Positions 35,001 to 41,910 of a DNA stretch of 64,000 nucleotides are shown piece by piece. The position numbers and the translations under genes were made by a program. The DNA is from Cellulomonas persica (lineage in GTDB: Bacteria; Actinomycetota; Actinomycetes; Actinomycetales; Cellulomonadaceae). A model generated the notes under the pieces. That model was not told the origin of the DNA and did no database searches. It saw nothing but the letters and a program-made list of their open reading frames with translations. Within the stretch, counting starts at the first letter, position 1; each line of letters begins with the position of its first letter. The stretch is from the NCBI RefSeq assembly GCF_007989825.1, contig NZ_BJUA01000008.1:62001-126000 (forward strand). Reading direction: 5' to 3'.

Positions 35001-35340
35001 AGGGGGAGTCGACGTACGCGTCGCGGTCGTCTCGGGGCTGGGCAACGCCGAGCCGCTCATCCGGCGCGTGATCGCGGGCGAGGACGTCGGGTACGACCTC
35101 GTCGAGATCATGGCGTGCCCCGGCGGCTGCGTGAGCGGTGCGGGCCACCCCGTGCCGACGTGCGCCGACGAGACGCCCGGCCGCCAGCAGGTGCTCGTCG
35201 ACATCGACCAGCTCTCGCCGATCCGCAAGTCGCAGGAGAACCCCGACATCCTGCGGCTCTACGACGAGTTCTACGGCGCGCCGGCCTCGCCGCTCGCGCA
35301 CGAGCTCCTGCACACGACGTACGCGCCGTTCCGCGGGTGA
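32077..35340 (+). CDS. Fusion of 2Fe-2S, GltD-like NAD(P)H/FAD, ferredoxin and [FeFe]-hydrogenase domains
   Basis: This 1087-residue protein joins four modules. Residues 8-90: 2Fe-2S domain with Cys44, Cys56, Cys59, Cys81. About 100-620: GltD-like flavoprotein with a Cys-rich start (CVAPCVQTCP, CGRVCPHLCESAC), FAD site IGAGPSG (about 214) and NAD(P)H site VIGGGNTA (about 344). About 655-720: two 4Fe-4S sites (CIACGRCVTAC, CVSCGQCVRAC). About 735-1087: [FeFe]-hydrogenase H-domain with L1 TSCCPGW (Cys812 proton relay, Cys813), L2 VPCIAKKYE (Cys868; MPC in most) and L3 EIMACPGGC (Cys1014, Cys1018). All four H-cluster cysteines are kept, so reversible H2 chemistry with NAD(P)H is likely. The GTG start follows AGGAGG. 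Maturases HydE/F/G are absent from the window. An ABC importer follows in the same operon. Confidence 0.93.
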   Translation: MSVHHPTGRERITVTVDGHEVEAGAGLTILQALAAEGIAIPSLCHDVRLERSNASCGLCVVEVATGQAGAGSGQVRDVKACLTPLTPGMVVTTRSSRLEAYRKVRLEQLLADHNADCVAPCVQTCPANVDVQTYLQHVADGNYEAAVRVIKDRNPFPSVCGRVCPHLCESACRRNLVDEPVAINYVKRFATDWDMARETPWIPRTAPATGKRIAVIGAGPSGLSAAYYSALAGHAVTVFEKQEHAGGMMRYGIPEYRLPKATLEAEIDVIRALGVRVVTGKALGTHLSLEDLRRDFDAVFLAIGSWRATPLRIDGENLDGVWLGIQYLERVAKGDEIPLGRTVVIGGGNTAIDCARTALRTGASHVRLVYRRTREEMPAEPFEVEEAVAEGVEMLYLTAPERISADESGTKRLTCLRMELGEADRTGRRRPVPVEGSEFDIEADTIIGAIGQSTDTGFLYYENPVHISSWVRGRPAHGAEEAAYADLPVRLNQWGDVEVDGRTMQSSEDKIFAGGDCVTGPATVIQAVAAGRRAAAAMSDFVLRGYVRPGHEDYSCSRGTLEDLPRHEFEDVVRVARASMPSIPLAERLAGFDEVETGLTEEQARTEAARCLSCGCAKQDCCQLRDEATAHGVVFETPLHVRPYEPVVADHPFIVRDNNKCIACGRCVTACAEIEGPGVLAFQYHEGRLVVGTHNGLPLDQTDCVSCGQCVRACPCGALDYVRERGDVFTAINDPNTVVVGFVAPAVRSVIAAEYGIEPAEASAFIAGMMRKVGFDKVFDFSFAADLTILEETTEFLDRVGRGGVLPQFTSCCPGWVNLVERRYPELIDHLSSCKSPQQMMGTTVKHHFAQQAGIALDDLYVVSIVPCIAKKYEAARPEFARDGVRDVDAVLTTTEFLEMMQMLRLEPADVEPGEFDEPYARVSGAGVLFGASGGVAEAALRMAVEKLTDEPLVEHLDFHELRGTAGLKEATVSAGGVDVRVAVVSGLGNAEPLIRRVIAGEDVGYDLVEIMACPGGCVSGAGHPVPTCADETPGRQQVLVDIDQLSPIRKSQENPDILRLYDEFYGAPASPLAHELLHTTYAPFRG

Positions 35341-35366
35341 CCCCGCCCGAGGTGAGGAGGACCGGC

Positions 35367-36449
35367 ATGGTGCGGACCGTGCGGTGGAGCCGAGGACTGG
35401 TCGCGGTCGCGTCGGCACTCGCGCTGCTCGTCGGGTGCGGGACGGCCCCGTCGTCCCCGGGCGCGTTGGCGTCGGCGACCGAGGCCGGACCGACGCCATT
35501 CGCGGCGCCATCCGCGACGCCGTCCGAGCAGGTGGCCGAGCGGGTCACCGTCCGGGTAGCCGCGCTGTCCGGGCCGACGACGATCGGGCTCGTCGGGCTC
35601 ATGCGCGAGGCCGACGCCGGGACGGGCCGGCAGGACTACGAGGTCACCACCTACGGGACGCCCGACGAGGTCGTCCCGCTGCTCGTCAAGGGTGAGGTGG
35701 ACGTCGCGCTGCTGCCGGCGAACCTCGCGGCGGTCGTGCACCAGCAGACCCGGACCGACGACGGACCCGCGGTCCAGGCGGTCGCGGTCAACACGCTCGG
35801 CGTCCTGTCGGTGCTCGAGCACGGCACGGCCGTGGCCTCGCTGTCCGACCTGCGCGGCCGGACCGTGTACTCGACGGGCAAGGGCGCGAGCCCGCAGTAC
35901 GTGCTCGAGCACCTGCTGCGCCAGTCCGGCCTGACGCCCGGCACCGACGTGACGGTCGAGTACAGGTCGGAGGCCACCGAGGTCGCGGCGCTGCTGGCCG
36001 CGACACCGGGTGCCGTCGGGGTCCTGCCGCAGCCGTACGCCACGGGCGTCGTCGCCGGGCACGCCGACGTGCGCGTCGCGATCGACCTCACGCAGGCGTG
36101 GACGGACCTCGGCAACACGTCCCGGCTCGTCACCGGCGTGACCGTGGTCCGCACGGCGTTCGCCGCCGAGCACCCGCAGGCGCTCGCGGACTTCCTCGCG
36201 GACGACGAGGAGTCGGTCGCGTTCGTCAACGACTCACCCGCGCAGGCGGCCGAGCTCGTGGTCGCGGCGGGCATCGTCCAGGCGGCGCCCGTCGCGCAGG
36301 CCGCGATCCCCGCGTGCCACGTCGTGCACCTGACGGGCGACGAGCTGCGCCCCGCGCTCGAGGGCTACCTGAGCGTGCTGCACGCGGCGCAGCCGAAGTC
36401 CGTCGGCGGCGCGATGCCCGGCGACGACTTCTACCTCGACGTGGGCTAG
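35367..36449 (+). CDS. ABC importer substrate-binding lipoprotein (NitT/TauT/NMT1-like)
   Basis: This 360-residue protein begins with a lipoprotein signal: basic start, hydrophobic stretch and lipobox LLVGC (Cys about 25). A Ser/Thr/Pro linker leads to a type II periplasmic-binding fold: VRVAALSGPTTIGLVGLM, then LVKGEVDVALLPANLAAVV, and LLRQSGLTPGTDVTVEYR, the pattern of SsuA/TauA/NMT1 proteins that bind sulfonates, nitrate, pyrimidine precursors or aromatic acids. The ligand cannot be named. A strong GGTGAGGAGG precedes the ATG; the gene starts 26 bases after the hydrogenase stop and 3 bases before the permease, so all four genes form one unit. Confidence 0.88.
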   Translation: MVRTVRWSRGLVAVASALALLVGCGTAPSSPGALASATEAGPTPFAAPSATPSEQVAERVTVRVAALSGPTTIGLVGLMREADAGTGRQDYEVTTYGTPDEVVPLLVKGEVDVALLPANLAAVVHQQTRTDDGPAVQAVAVNTLGVLSVLEHGTAVASLSDLRGRTVYSTGKGASPQYVLEHLLRQSGLTPGTDVTVEYRSEATEVAALLAATPGAVGVLPQPYATGVVAGHADVRVAIDLTQAWTDLGNTSRLVTGVTVVRTAFAAEHPQALADFLADDEESVAFVNDSPAQAAELVVAAGIVQAAPVAQAAIPACHVVHLTGDELRPALEGYLSVLHAAQPKSVGGAMPGDDFYLDVG

Positions 36450-36452
36450 CGG

Positions 36453-37313
36453 GTGCTCGACGTGGGCGGCACGGGCGGCGTGCGCGACCGGACCGGTCGC
36501 ACGGGCGTCGGCGCGAGGCCGCCCCGGCTCACGCGGCGCGTGCGAGCGGTCGTGGCCGTCGGGTGCTGGCTCGTCGTGTGGCAGGTCGCCTCGGTGGCAC
36601 TGGACCAGCCGATCCTGCTCGTCGGGCCGTGGGAGGTCCTGGTCCGGCTCGTCGAGCTCGTCCCGACGGGCGCGTTCTGGGCGACCGTCGGGCGCACCTT
36701 GGCGGACGTCGTCCTCGGCTTCACGGCCGCCGCGCTCGTCGCCGTCGCGCTCGCGGCCGCGGCAGCCGCCTCGCGCTGGGTGGACGCGCTGCTCGCGCCG
36801 CTCATCGCCACGACCCGTGCGACGCCCGTCGTGGCGTTCATCATCCTGGTCCTGCTGTGGACCGACGCGTCGCACCTGGCGACCGTCGTCGCGTTCCTCA
36901 TGGCGCTGCCGGTCCTGTACACGAACGTGCTCGAGGGCATCGCCCACCGCGACGCGCGGCTGCTCGAGATGACGCGGGTGTTCGCGGTGCCGTGGCCGCG
37001 CCGGGTCGCGGCCGTGGACGTACCCGGTGTGCTGCCGTACTTCGTCGCGGGCTGCCGCACGGGCATCGGGCTCGCGTGGAAGAGCGGGATCGCGGCCGAG
37101 GTGATCGGGCTGCCCGTCGGCACCATCGGCGAGCAGATGTACCAGGCCAAGCTCTTCCTGGCGACGGCCGACCTGTTCGCGTGGACGGTCGTGGTCGTCG
37201 TCCTCGCCGCGCTCACCGAACGCGTGGTGCTCGCGCTGCTGGAACGCGCGCGGCGACGGCTCGCGGGCGAGCCCGCGCCGCCGCTCGTCGACCCGGCGGG
37301 AGGTGCGCGATGA
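36453..37313 (+). CDS. ABC importer permease (SsuC/TauC type)
   Basis: This 286-residue membrane protein has about six transmembrane segments after a basic, polar N-terminal stretch of 30 residues. The ATPase-docking EAA region reads IAHRDARLLEMTRVFAVPWPRRVAAVDVPGVLPYFVAG, and the tail KSGIAAEVIGLPVGTIGEQMYQAKLFL is a signature of the nitrate/sulfonate/taurine importer family. It overlaps the ATPase gene by four bases (ATGA). Confidence 0.9.
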   Translation: MLDVGGTGGVRDRTGRTGVGARPPRLTRRVRAVVAVGCWLVVWQVASVALDQPILLVGPWEVLVRLVELVPTGAFWATVGRTLADVVLGFTAAALVAVALAAAAAASRWVDALLAPLIATTRATPVVAFIILVLLWTDASHLATVVAFLMALPVLYTNVLEGIAHRDARLLEMTRVFAVPWPRRVAAVDVPGVLPYFVAGCRTGIGLAWKSGIAAEVIGLPVGTIGEQMYQAKLFLATADLFAWTVVVVVLAALTERVVLALLERARRRLAGEPAPPLVDPAGGAR

Positions 37314-37951
37314 GTGCTCCGCGCGACGCCAGCGCGCGGCACGAGGCGATCGCGCTGCACGACGTCACCGTGCGCTACGGCGCGCAGGTGGTCCTGGACC
37401 GCGTCTCGCTCGAGCTGCCCACCGGCACGACGACCGCACTGACAGGCCCCAACGGCGTCGGGAAGACGACGACCGTGCGCGTGCTCCTCGGGCTGGTGCG
37501 GCCCTCGTCGGGCCGGGTGTCCGGCCTGGACACGTGCACGCGGGCCGCCGCGTTCCAGGAGGACCGGCTGTGCGAGCACCTGTCCGCCGCGGCGAACGTG
37601 CGGCTCGTCCTGCCGCGGTCCGCCGGGTCCGCGGTCGAGGACGGGCTGCGCGCGGTCGGGCTCGACGAGGCCGCGTGGCACGTCCGGGTGCGCGCGTTGT
37701 CGGGCGGGCAGCGACGACGCGTCGCGCTCGTCCGCGCGCTGCTGCCACCGGCCGACCTGGTCGTGCTCGACGAGCCGTTCGTCGGGATCGACGCCGCGAG
37801 CCGCGACGCGGTGCTGGCCTGGACCCGCGAGCGGCTGGCCGGGCGCACCGCGCTCGTGGTGACCCACGACCCCGCCGAGGTCGCCGCCCTCGGTGCGACG
37901 CTCGTGCGACTCGACGCGCCGCGCACGGTGCGCGACCAGGACGTTGCCTAG
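37310..37951 (+). CDS. ABC importer ATPase (SsuB/TauB type)
   Basis: This 213-residue ATPase has Walker A GPNGVGKTT (about residue 47), signature LSGGQRRRVALVRALL, Walker B LVVLDEPFVGID and switch His in VVTHDPAEV. It is shorter than most importer ATPases (about 250), and the Q-loop region (FQEDRLCEHLSAAANV) is present. With the lipoprotein and permease it completes the importer. The last codon is 135 bases before an unrelated gene pair. Confidence 0.9.
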   Translation: MSAPRDASARHEAIALHDVTVRYGAQVVLDRVSLELPTGTTTALTGPNGVGKTTTVRVLLGLVRPSSGRVSGLDTCTRAAAFQEDRLCEHLSAAANVRLVLPRSAGSAVEDGLRAVGLDEAAWHVRVRALSGGQRRRVALVRALLPPADLVVLDEPFVGIDAASRDAVLAWTRERLAGRTALVVTHDPAEVAALGATLVRLDAPRTVRDQDVA

Positions 37952-38000
37952 CAGCCCCTCGGCGTGCGTCCGCGCGTGCTGCGCAGGTGCCGGTCCCCGG

Positions 38001-38009
38001 TTGTCCACA
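38001..38009 (+). other. Isolated DnaA-box-like TTGTCCACA
   Basis: TTGTCCACA matches the high-GC actinobacterial DnaA box. It stands alone in the 135-base gap between the importer ATPase and the EspC-like gene, so it is not an origin. It could be a chance match or a DnaA regulatory site. Confidence 0.35.
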
Positions 38010-38086
38010 GGTCGGGGGACGTGCCCGACCGCGCGCGGCCGGACCCCGTTAGCGTGACGCCCCGGACCGATCCGGCAGGGGGACGC

Positions 38087-38488
38087 ATGCGGGTGGAGAT
38101 CGACTCGGAGACGGTGGCACGCAGCGTGCGCACGCTCGACCGGACGGTCGACCGGCTCGACGAGATCGTGGCACGGACGCGGGCGCTCGCGGCGGACCAG
38201 AGCGCGGCGACGTGGTCGACGCTGCCCGCGGCCGAGCGGTTCGCCGCGACGTACGGCGAGGGGATCGACGCGCTCGCGGACCGGCTCGCCGCCGCACGGA
38301 CCGCCGCCGCCGACGCACGGAGCGCGCTCACCGGCTCGGTGCGTGCGCTCGTGGGGCTCGACGAGACGATCTTCGCCGAGCTCCAGCGCCTCGCCGCGGG
38401 CACGTCTGGCTCGTCGGTGCGCGACACGCGCCCGGTGCTCCGGGTGTACCCGGGCGCCGCGACGGCGTCCGTGGGTGGGCTGTCGTGA
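38087..38488 (+). CDS. Small helical EspC/WXG100-like protein
   Basis: This 133-residue protein is almost wholly alpha-helical. It begins MRVEIDSETVARSVRTLDRTVDRLDEIV and has a central Trp in QSAATWSTLPAAERFAATYGEG, which resembles the ESX-secreted EspC family and the helix-turn-helix hairpin of WXG100 proteins; no strict WxG is present. It overlaps the next gene by four bases (GTGA). No EccC-type ATPase or other secretion gene is in the window. The function is unknown. Confidence 0.65.
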   Translation: MRVEIDSETVARSVRTLDRTVDRLDEIVARTRALAADQSAATWSTLPAAERFAATYGEGIDALADRLAAARTAAADARSALTGSVRALVGLDETIFAELQRLAAGTSGSSVRDTRPVLRVYPGAATASVGGLS

Positions 38489-39348
38489 CGAGCGTGAACC
38501 GTGCGCCGTCGTCCGACGGGCCGGCGGCGCGCGAGCTCGCCGGCGCGCTGGACGGTGCGCCGGCGCAGGCGCACGCCGACGCGGGGCAGCTCGAGGGCGT
38601 GGCCACGGCCCTCGAGGAGGTCGGGGCGACGCTCCGGCGGCTCGCGGGCGACCTCGGCATCGGCGGCACGTCCGCGCAGGCGGCGCGGGACGGCGTCGCG
38701 AGCCTGGCGGCGAGCGTGCTCGGCGCCGCCGACACCGCGGACGCGCTCGGTGCGGCGGCGGCGCGCGCCGCGGGAGCCCTCGCACGTGCCCGCACCGACT
38801 ACGAGACCCTGCCTGCGGGCGAGCTGACCGCCGCGGAGCGTCAGGCGCTGATCGAGTCGGGTGCGGGCCCCGGCCTCTCGTCGATCGTGGCGGCGCGTGC
38901 TGCCGAGCGCGAGCGCGTCGCGACCACCGCGCTCGCGACCGTCGGCGCGGCGATGGACGACGCCTCCGACCGTGTCCGGGCGGTGGCGCCGGGCGACGCG
39001 GGCACTGCGCGGGGCGCCGCGCCGGACGAGCCCCGCGACGGTCGACCCGGTGGTGCGTCGCCCGTGCCGGTCGTGCCTGGTGTGCCGACGCCGGTGACGG
39101 GACCCGTCCCGCACCCGCCTATCCCGCACCCGCCCGTCCCGCACCCGCCCGTCCCGCACCCGCCCGTCCCGCACCCGCCCGTGCTGCGGCCACCTGCGCC
39201 GACCGGCCCCGAGCCAGTCGGCGCACCGCCGACGTTCGGGATGGAGCCGCCCGCGCCGGTGCACCGGACCGAGCCGGTCGAGCGGCCGGTCCCACTCGAC
39301 CGGCTCCCGCCGCTCGCTCCCGGCCTCTCCGTCGTGCCCCCGGCGTAA
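38485..39348 (+). CDS. Helical protein with proline-rich PHPPV repeat tail
   Basis: This 287-residue protein has a helical N-terminal half rich in Ala (about residues 20-170; GQLEGVATALEEVGATLRRLAGDLG and ADTADALGAAAARAAGALARARTDYETL) resembling type VII-secretion partner proteins. The second half is disordered and Pro-rich, with five tandem PHPPV/I units and ends in APGLSVVPPA. No signal peptide or membrane helix is visible. It is coupled to the EspC-like gene upstream and the two probably make a complex. I do not recognise the family. Confidence 0.6.
   Translation: MTSVNRAPSSDGPAARELAGALDGAPAQAHADAGQLEGVATALEEVGATLRRLAGDLGIGGTSAQAARDGVASLAASVLGAADTADALGAAAARAAGALARARTDYETLPAGELTAAERQALIESGAGPGLSSIVAARAAERERVATTALATVGAAMDDASDRVRAVAPGDAGTARGAAPDEPRDGRPGGASPVPVVPGVPTPVTGPVPHPPIPHPPVPHPPVPHPPVPHPPVLRPPAPTGPEPVGAPPTFGMEPPAPVHRTEPVERPVPLDRLPPLAPGLSVVPPA
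39109..39183 (+). repeat. Five 15-bp tandem repeats encoding PHPPV
   Basis: Units CCGCACCCGCCCGTC begin at 39109, 39124, 39139, 39154 and 39169. The middle three are identical, so the array is recent or length-variable. It is in frame and codes for the PHPPV spacer. Confidence 0.9.
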
Positions 39349-39407
39349 GGGTCGACCTGCTCGCGTCGTGAGGCATCCGCTGTGCCGACGGTCGCGGACA
39401 GCCGTCG

Positions 39408-40088
39408 TCAGGTCTGAGCGCGGACCAGGTCGCGCAGCGGGTGCAGGTCGGGGATCGTCCACGTCGGTGCGTGGTCGCCGCTCGGCGCGTCGCGACCCGT
39501 CCGGTCCACCCACACGCTGCGGATCCCCAGGCCGTGCGCGCCCGCGACGTCGCTCGTGAGCGAGTCGCCGACGTGCACGACCTCGTCGGGGCCGAGCCCG
39601 AGCAGCCCGAGCGCGTGCTCGAACGACGGCGCCGCGGGCTTGTAGGCGCGCGACTGCTCGCTCGTGACCCGCAGCGGCACGTCGAGGCGAAGATGGGCGA
39701 GCGCGGCGAGCAGGACGTCGTCGTCGACGTCCGAGACGAGGCACACCGGGACGGGAGGGTCGGCCAGGAGCTCGAGCGCGTCGGGGTAGGCCTGCGGCGC
39801 GGTCCACTGCGCGTACAGGGTGTCGAGCAGCGCGTCGAGGTCGAGGTCCTGCTCGCGCGAGCGGAGCGTGCGGGCGAGCGAGTCCCGTGCGAGGTCGCGC
39901 AGACGGCGGAACGCGTCCCCGTGCGCCTCGTCGGCCAGCCGCTGGTACTCCTGCGACCACGCGGTCGAGACCTCGTGGCGGGGGATCCCGGTCGCGGCGG
40001 CGACGTCGGCGCACACCGCGGCGAACCGCTCGTCGTCGTCGTGCACGACCGTCCCGTAGAAGTCGAGCAGCAGCCCCCTGATCGTCAC
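39408..40088 (-). CDS. HAD-superfamily hydrolase
   Basis: This 226-residue protein has the HAD motifs: motif I LLLDFYGTVV (nucleophile Asp; DxY rather than DxD, so the acid/base position holds Tyr), motif II VCLVSDVDDD, motif III with the conserved Lys in SRAYKPAAPSFEHAL, and motif IV VVHVGDSLTSDVAGA. The Tyr at the second Asp position occurs in haloacid dehalogenase-like members, so dehalogenase or phosphatase activity are both possible. GTG start at 40088, 7 bases after TAGGTT on the minus strand. Confidence 0.85.
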   Translation of the reverse strand: MTIRGLLLDFYGTVVHDDDERFAAVCADVAAATGIPRHEVSTAWSQEYQRLADEAHGDAFRRLRDLARDSLARTLRSREQDLDLDALLDTLYAQWTAPQAYPDALELLADPPVPVCLVSDVDDDVLLAALAHLRLDVPLRVTSEQSRAYKPAAPSFEHALGLLGLGPDEVVHVGDSLTSDVAGAHGLGIRSVWVDRTGRDAPSGDHAPTWTIPDLHPLRDLVRAQT

Positions 40089-40095
40089 TCCGGAA

Positions 40096-40121
40096 AACCT
40101 AGCGACAGCGCTGGCTAGTCT
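40096..40121. promoter_or_regulatory. Divergent leaderless promoters of the HAD gene and the PaiB-like gene
   Basis: On the minus strand TAGGTT (40096-40101) is 7 bases before the HAD GTG; on the plus strand TAGTCT (40116-40121) is 6 bases before the PaiB ATG. Only 39 bases separate the two start codons, so the promoters must overlap. Confidence 0.5.
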
Positions 40122-40127
40122 CGCCGC

Positions 40128-40742
40128 ATGTACGTCCCCGTGTTCAACGCGATCACCGACGACGACGCGCGTGCGCTGGTGGGGGAGGTCGGCTCGGCCG
40201 AGCTCGTGACGGTCGGACCGGACGGCTTCCCGCTCGCGACGCTCCTGCCCGTGCTGTGGCACGACGACCGGCTCGTCGCGCACATGGCGCGCGGGAACCC
40301 GCAGTGGCGGTCGATCGAGCCGGGCGCGCCGGGCCTCGCGATCGTCGCGGGACCGCAGGCGTACGTCTCGCCGTCCTGGTACGCCTCCAAGGCGGAGCAC
40401 GGCCGGGTCGTGCCCACGTGGAACTACTCCGCGGTGCACCTGACGGGCCGCGTCACGGTGCACGACGACCCGGCGTGGCTGCGCGACCTGCTGACGCGGC
40501 TGACCGACGCGCACGAGGCCCACCGCGCTCAGCCGTGGGCCGTGACGGACGCGCCGGAGGTCTTCGTGGCCAAGCAGCTGCGCGCGATCGTGGGCATCGA
40601 GCTCGTCGTCGAGCGGGTCGAGGGCAAGGCGAAGCTCAGCCAGAACCGCTCGGACGCCGACCAGGCGGGTGTCGTCGCGGGCCTGCGTGCGCAGGGCGGG
40701 CACGACGCGGTCGCGGACGCCATGGTGGCGGCTCGTCGGTGA
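40128..40742 (+). CDS. FMN-binding negative regulator, PaiB family
   Basis: This 204-residue protein matches PaiB along its length: MYVPVFNAITDDDARALV, then HMARGNPQWRSI, the hallmark AYVSPSWYASK, VPTWNYSAVHLTGR and the tail KLSQNRSDADQAGVVAGL. The fold is a split beta-barrel that binds FMN. Bacillus PaiB is linked to repression of sporulation and protease genes; in actinobacteria the role is not established, and a flavin oxidoreductase is possible. Confidence 0.9.
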   Translation: MYVPVFNAITDDDARALVGEVGSAELVTVGPDGFPLATLLPVLWHDDRLVAHMARGNPQWRSIEPGAPGLAIVAGPQAYVSPSWYASKAEHGRVVPTWNYSAVHLTGRVTVHDDPAWLRDLLTRLTDAHEAHRAQPWAVTDAPEVFVAKQLRAIVGIELVVERVEGKAKLSQNRSDADQAGVVAGLRAQGGHDAVADAMVAARR

Positions 40743-40857
40743 CCCCGCGGCTGCGGCGACGGGGCCACCGCGCGCCGCCGCACGCGCGGCCCACCGGTGT
40801 GCGACGTCGCACCCGTTCGCCCGAGGGGCTTGCGTCCGGGTGTCATCCCGCCTAACG

Positions 40858-40875
40858 TACAACCACATGGTTGTA
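40858..40875. promoter_or_regulatory. Palindrome TACAACC-ACAT-GGTTGTA covering the ArsR start codon
   Basis: Seven-bp perfect arms flank a 4-base spacer; the ATG of the ArsR-type gene (40867) lies inside. With a leaderless start this would place the operator across the transcription start, ideal for autorepression. Confidence 0.65.
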
Positions 40876-41259
40876 GAAAAGCTGGACCGCAGAGAGCTCG
40901 ACGACGAGGAGGTCGACCGCCTCTTCGGTGCGCTCGCGGATGCCACGCGGCGCGACATCGTCGCCCGCGTGCTGCGGGAGGAGCACTCGGTCTCCGCGCT
41001 CGCGCGGCGGTACGAGATGAGCTTCGCGGCGGTCCAGAAGCACGTGGCCGTGCTCGAGCGGGCAGCGCTCGTGCACAAGCGGCGGCGAGGGCGTGAGCAG
41101 ATGGTCAGCGGCGACGTCGAGGCGATCCGGGCGGCAGCCCGGTACCTCGACGCGTACGAGGCGATCTGGCGCGGCCGCGTCGACCGCATCGTCGACCTCC
41201 TGGCGCAGGACGCCCGGCCGGACGACCCGAGGGATGCACAGGACGAGCAGCACGACTAG
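40867..41259 (+). CDS. ArsR-family winged-helix repressor
   Basis: This 130-residue regulator has a winged helix (LFGALADATRRDIVARVLREEHSVSALARRYEMSFAAVQKHVAVLERAALVHKRRRG). There is no ArsR metal-site cysteine, so it belongs to the non-metal branch that is usually paired with an SRPBCC (AHSA1-like) protein, as here 9 bases downstream. The start ATG lies within a palindrome, suggesting self-repression. The C-terminal helix (AARYLDAYEAIWRGRVDRIVDLL) is the usual dimer helix. Confidence 0.88.
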   Translation: MVVEKLDRRELDDEEVDRLFGALADATRRDIVARVLREEHSVSALARRYEMSFAAVQKHVAVLERAALVHKRRRGREQMVSGDVEAIRAAARYLDAYEAIWRGRVDRIVDLLAQDARPDDPRDAQDEQHD

Positions 41260-41268
41260 GGAGCACCG

Positions 41269-41757
41269 ATGACCGTCGTCAGCACGACCCAGGACACCGA
41301 GGCGCTGAGCCTCGTGATCGTCAGCGAGCTCACGGCCCCGCCGCAGCGGGTCTGGCAGGTGTGGGCCGACCCGCGCCAGCTCGAGCGGTGGTGGGGACCG
41401 CCGGAGTGGCCCGCGACGGTCGTCGACCACGACCTGCGCGCCGGCGGTCGCACGTCGTACTACATGACGGGCCCGGACGGCTCGAAGGCCCACGGCTGGT
41501 GGACGGTGGTGTCCGTCGACGAGCCGCGCTCCATCGCGTTCGACGACGGGTTCGCCGACGACTCCGGCCACCCCGCGCAGGACATGCCCGTCACGAGGGT
41601 CGAGGTGGCCTTCGAGGAGATCCCGACCGGCACGCGCATGAGCGTGACCTCACGGTTCCCGACGCTCGAGGCGCTCGAGCAGATGGTCGGCATGGGCATG
41701 CTCGAGGGCATGACGCTGGCGCTCGGCCAGATCGACGCCGTCCTCGCCGACGCCTGA
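41269..41757 (+). CDS. SRPBCC (AHSA1-like) domain protein
   Basis: This 162-residue protein has the START/AHSA1 fold: ELTAPPQRVWQVWADPRQLERWWGPPEWPA, then DLRAGGRTSYYMTGPDG and the C-terminal long helix EALEQMVGMGMLEGMTLALGQIDAVLAD. Such proteins hold a small hydrophobic ligand in a deep cavity. It follows the ArsR gene at 9 bases, the common two-gene module in which the pair responds to an unknown small molecule. Confidence 0.9.
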   Translation: MTVVSTTQDTEALSLVIVSELTAPPQRVWQVWADPRQLERWWGPPEWPATVVDHDLRAGGRTSYYMTGPDGSKAHGWWTVVSVDEPRSIAFDDGFADDSGHPAQDMPVTRVEVAFEEIPTGTRMSVTSRFPTLEALEQMVGMGMLEGMTLALGQIDAVLADA

Positions 41758-41771
41758 GCACGACGAACCGG

Positions 41772-41807
41772 CCCCGCGCGACGCGCCCGACGGTGCGTCG
41801 CGCGGGG
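41772..41807. terminator. Terminator after the ArsR-SRPBCC pair
   Basis: CCCCGCGCGACGC (41772-41784) pairs with GCGTCGCGCGGGG (41795-41807), a perfect 13-bp stem with a 10-base loop, followed by TT. Confidence 0.85.
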
Positions 41808-41910
41808 TTGCGCGCGCCACGACTCGTCCGCTCGGGTGACGTCTCGGGTCGCCGCGCCGCCGTGAGCCGGAGTTCCTCGACATCGCCGCCGGGCTGACGA
41901 TCAGGAGGGC

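Noticed and set aside
29199..35511. Open frames of 1600-1850 codons on both strands across the tsaD-hydrogenase region
   Set aside because: Low-complexity Arg/Ala products overlapping genes with complete conserved motifs; shadows of the real frames.
38001..38009. Replication origin
   Set aside because: Only a single DnaA-like box, no AT-rich segment and no dnaA/dnaN/gyrB neighbours.
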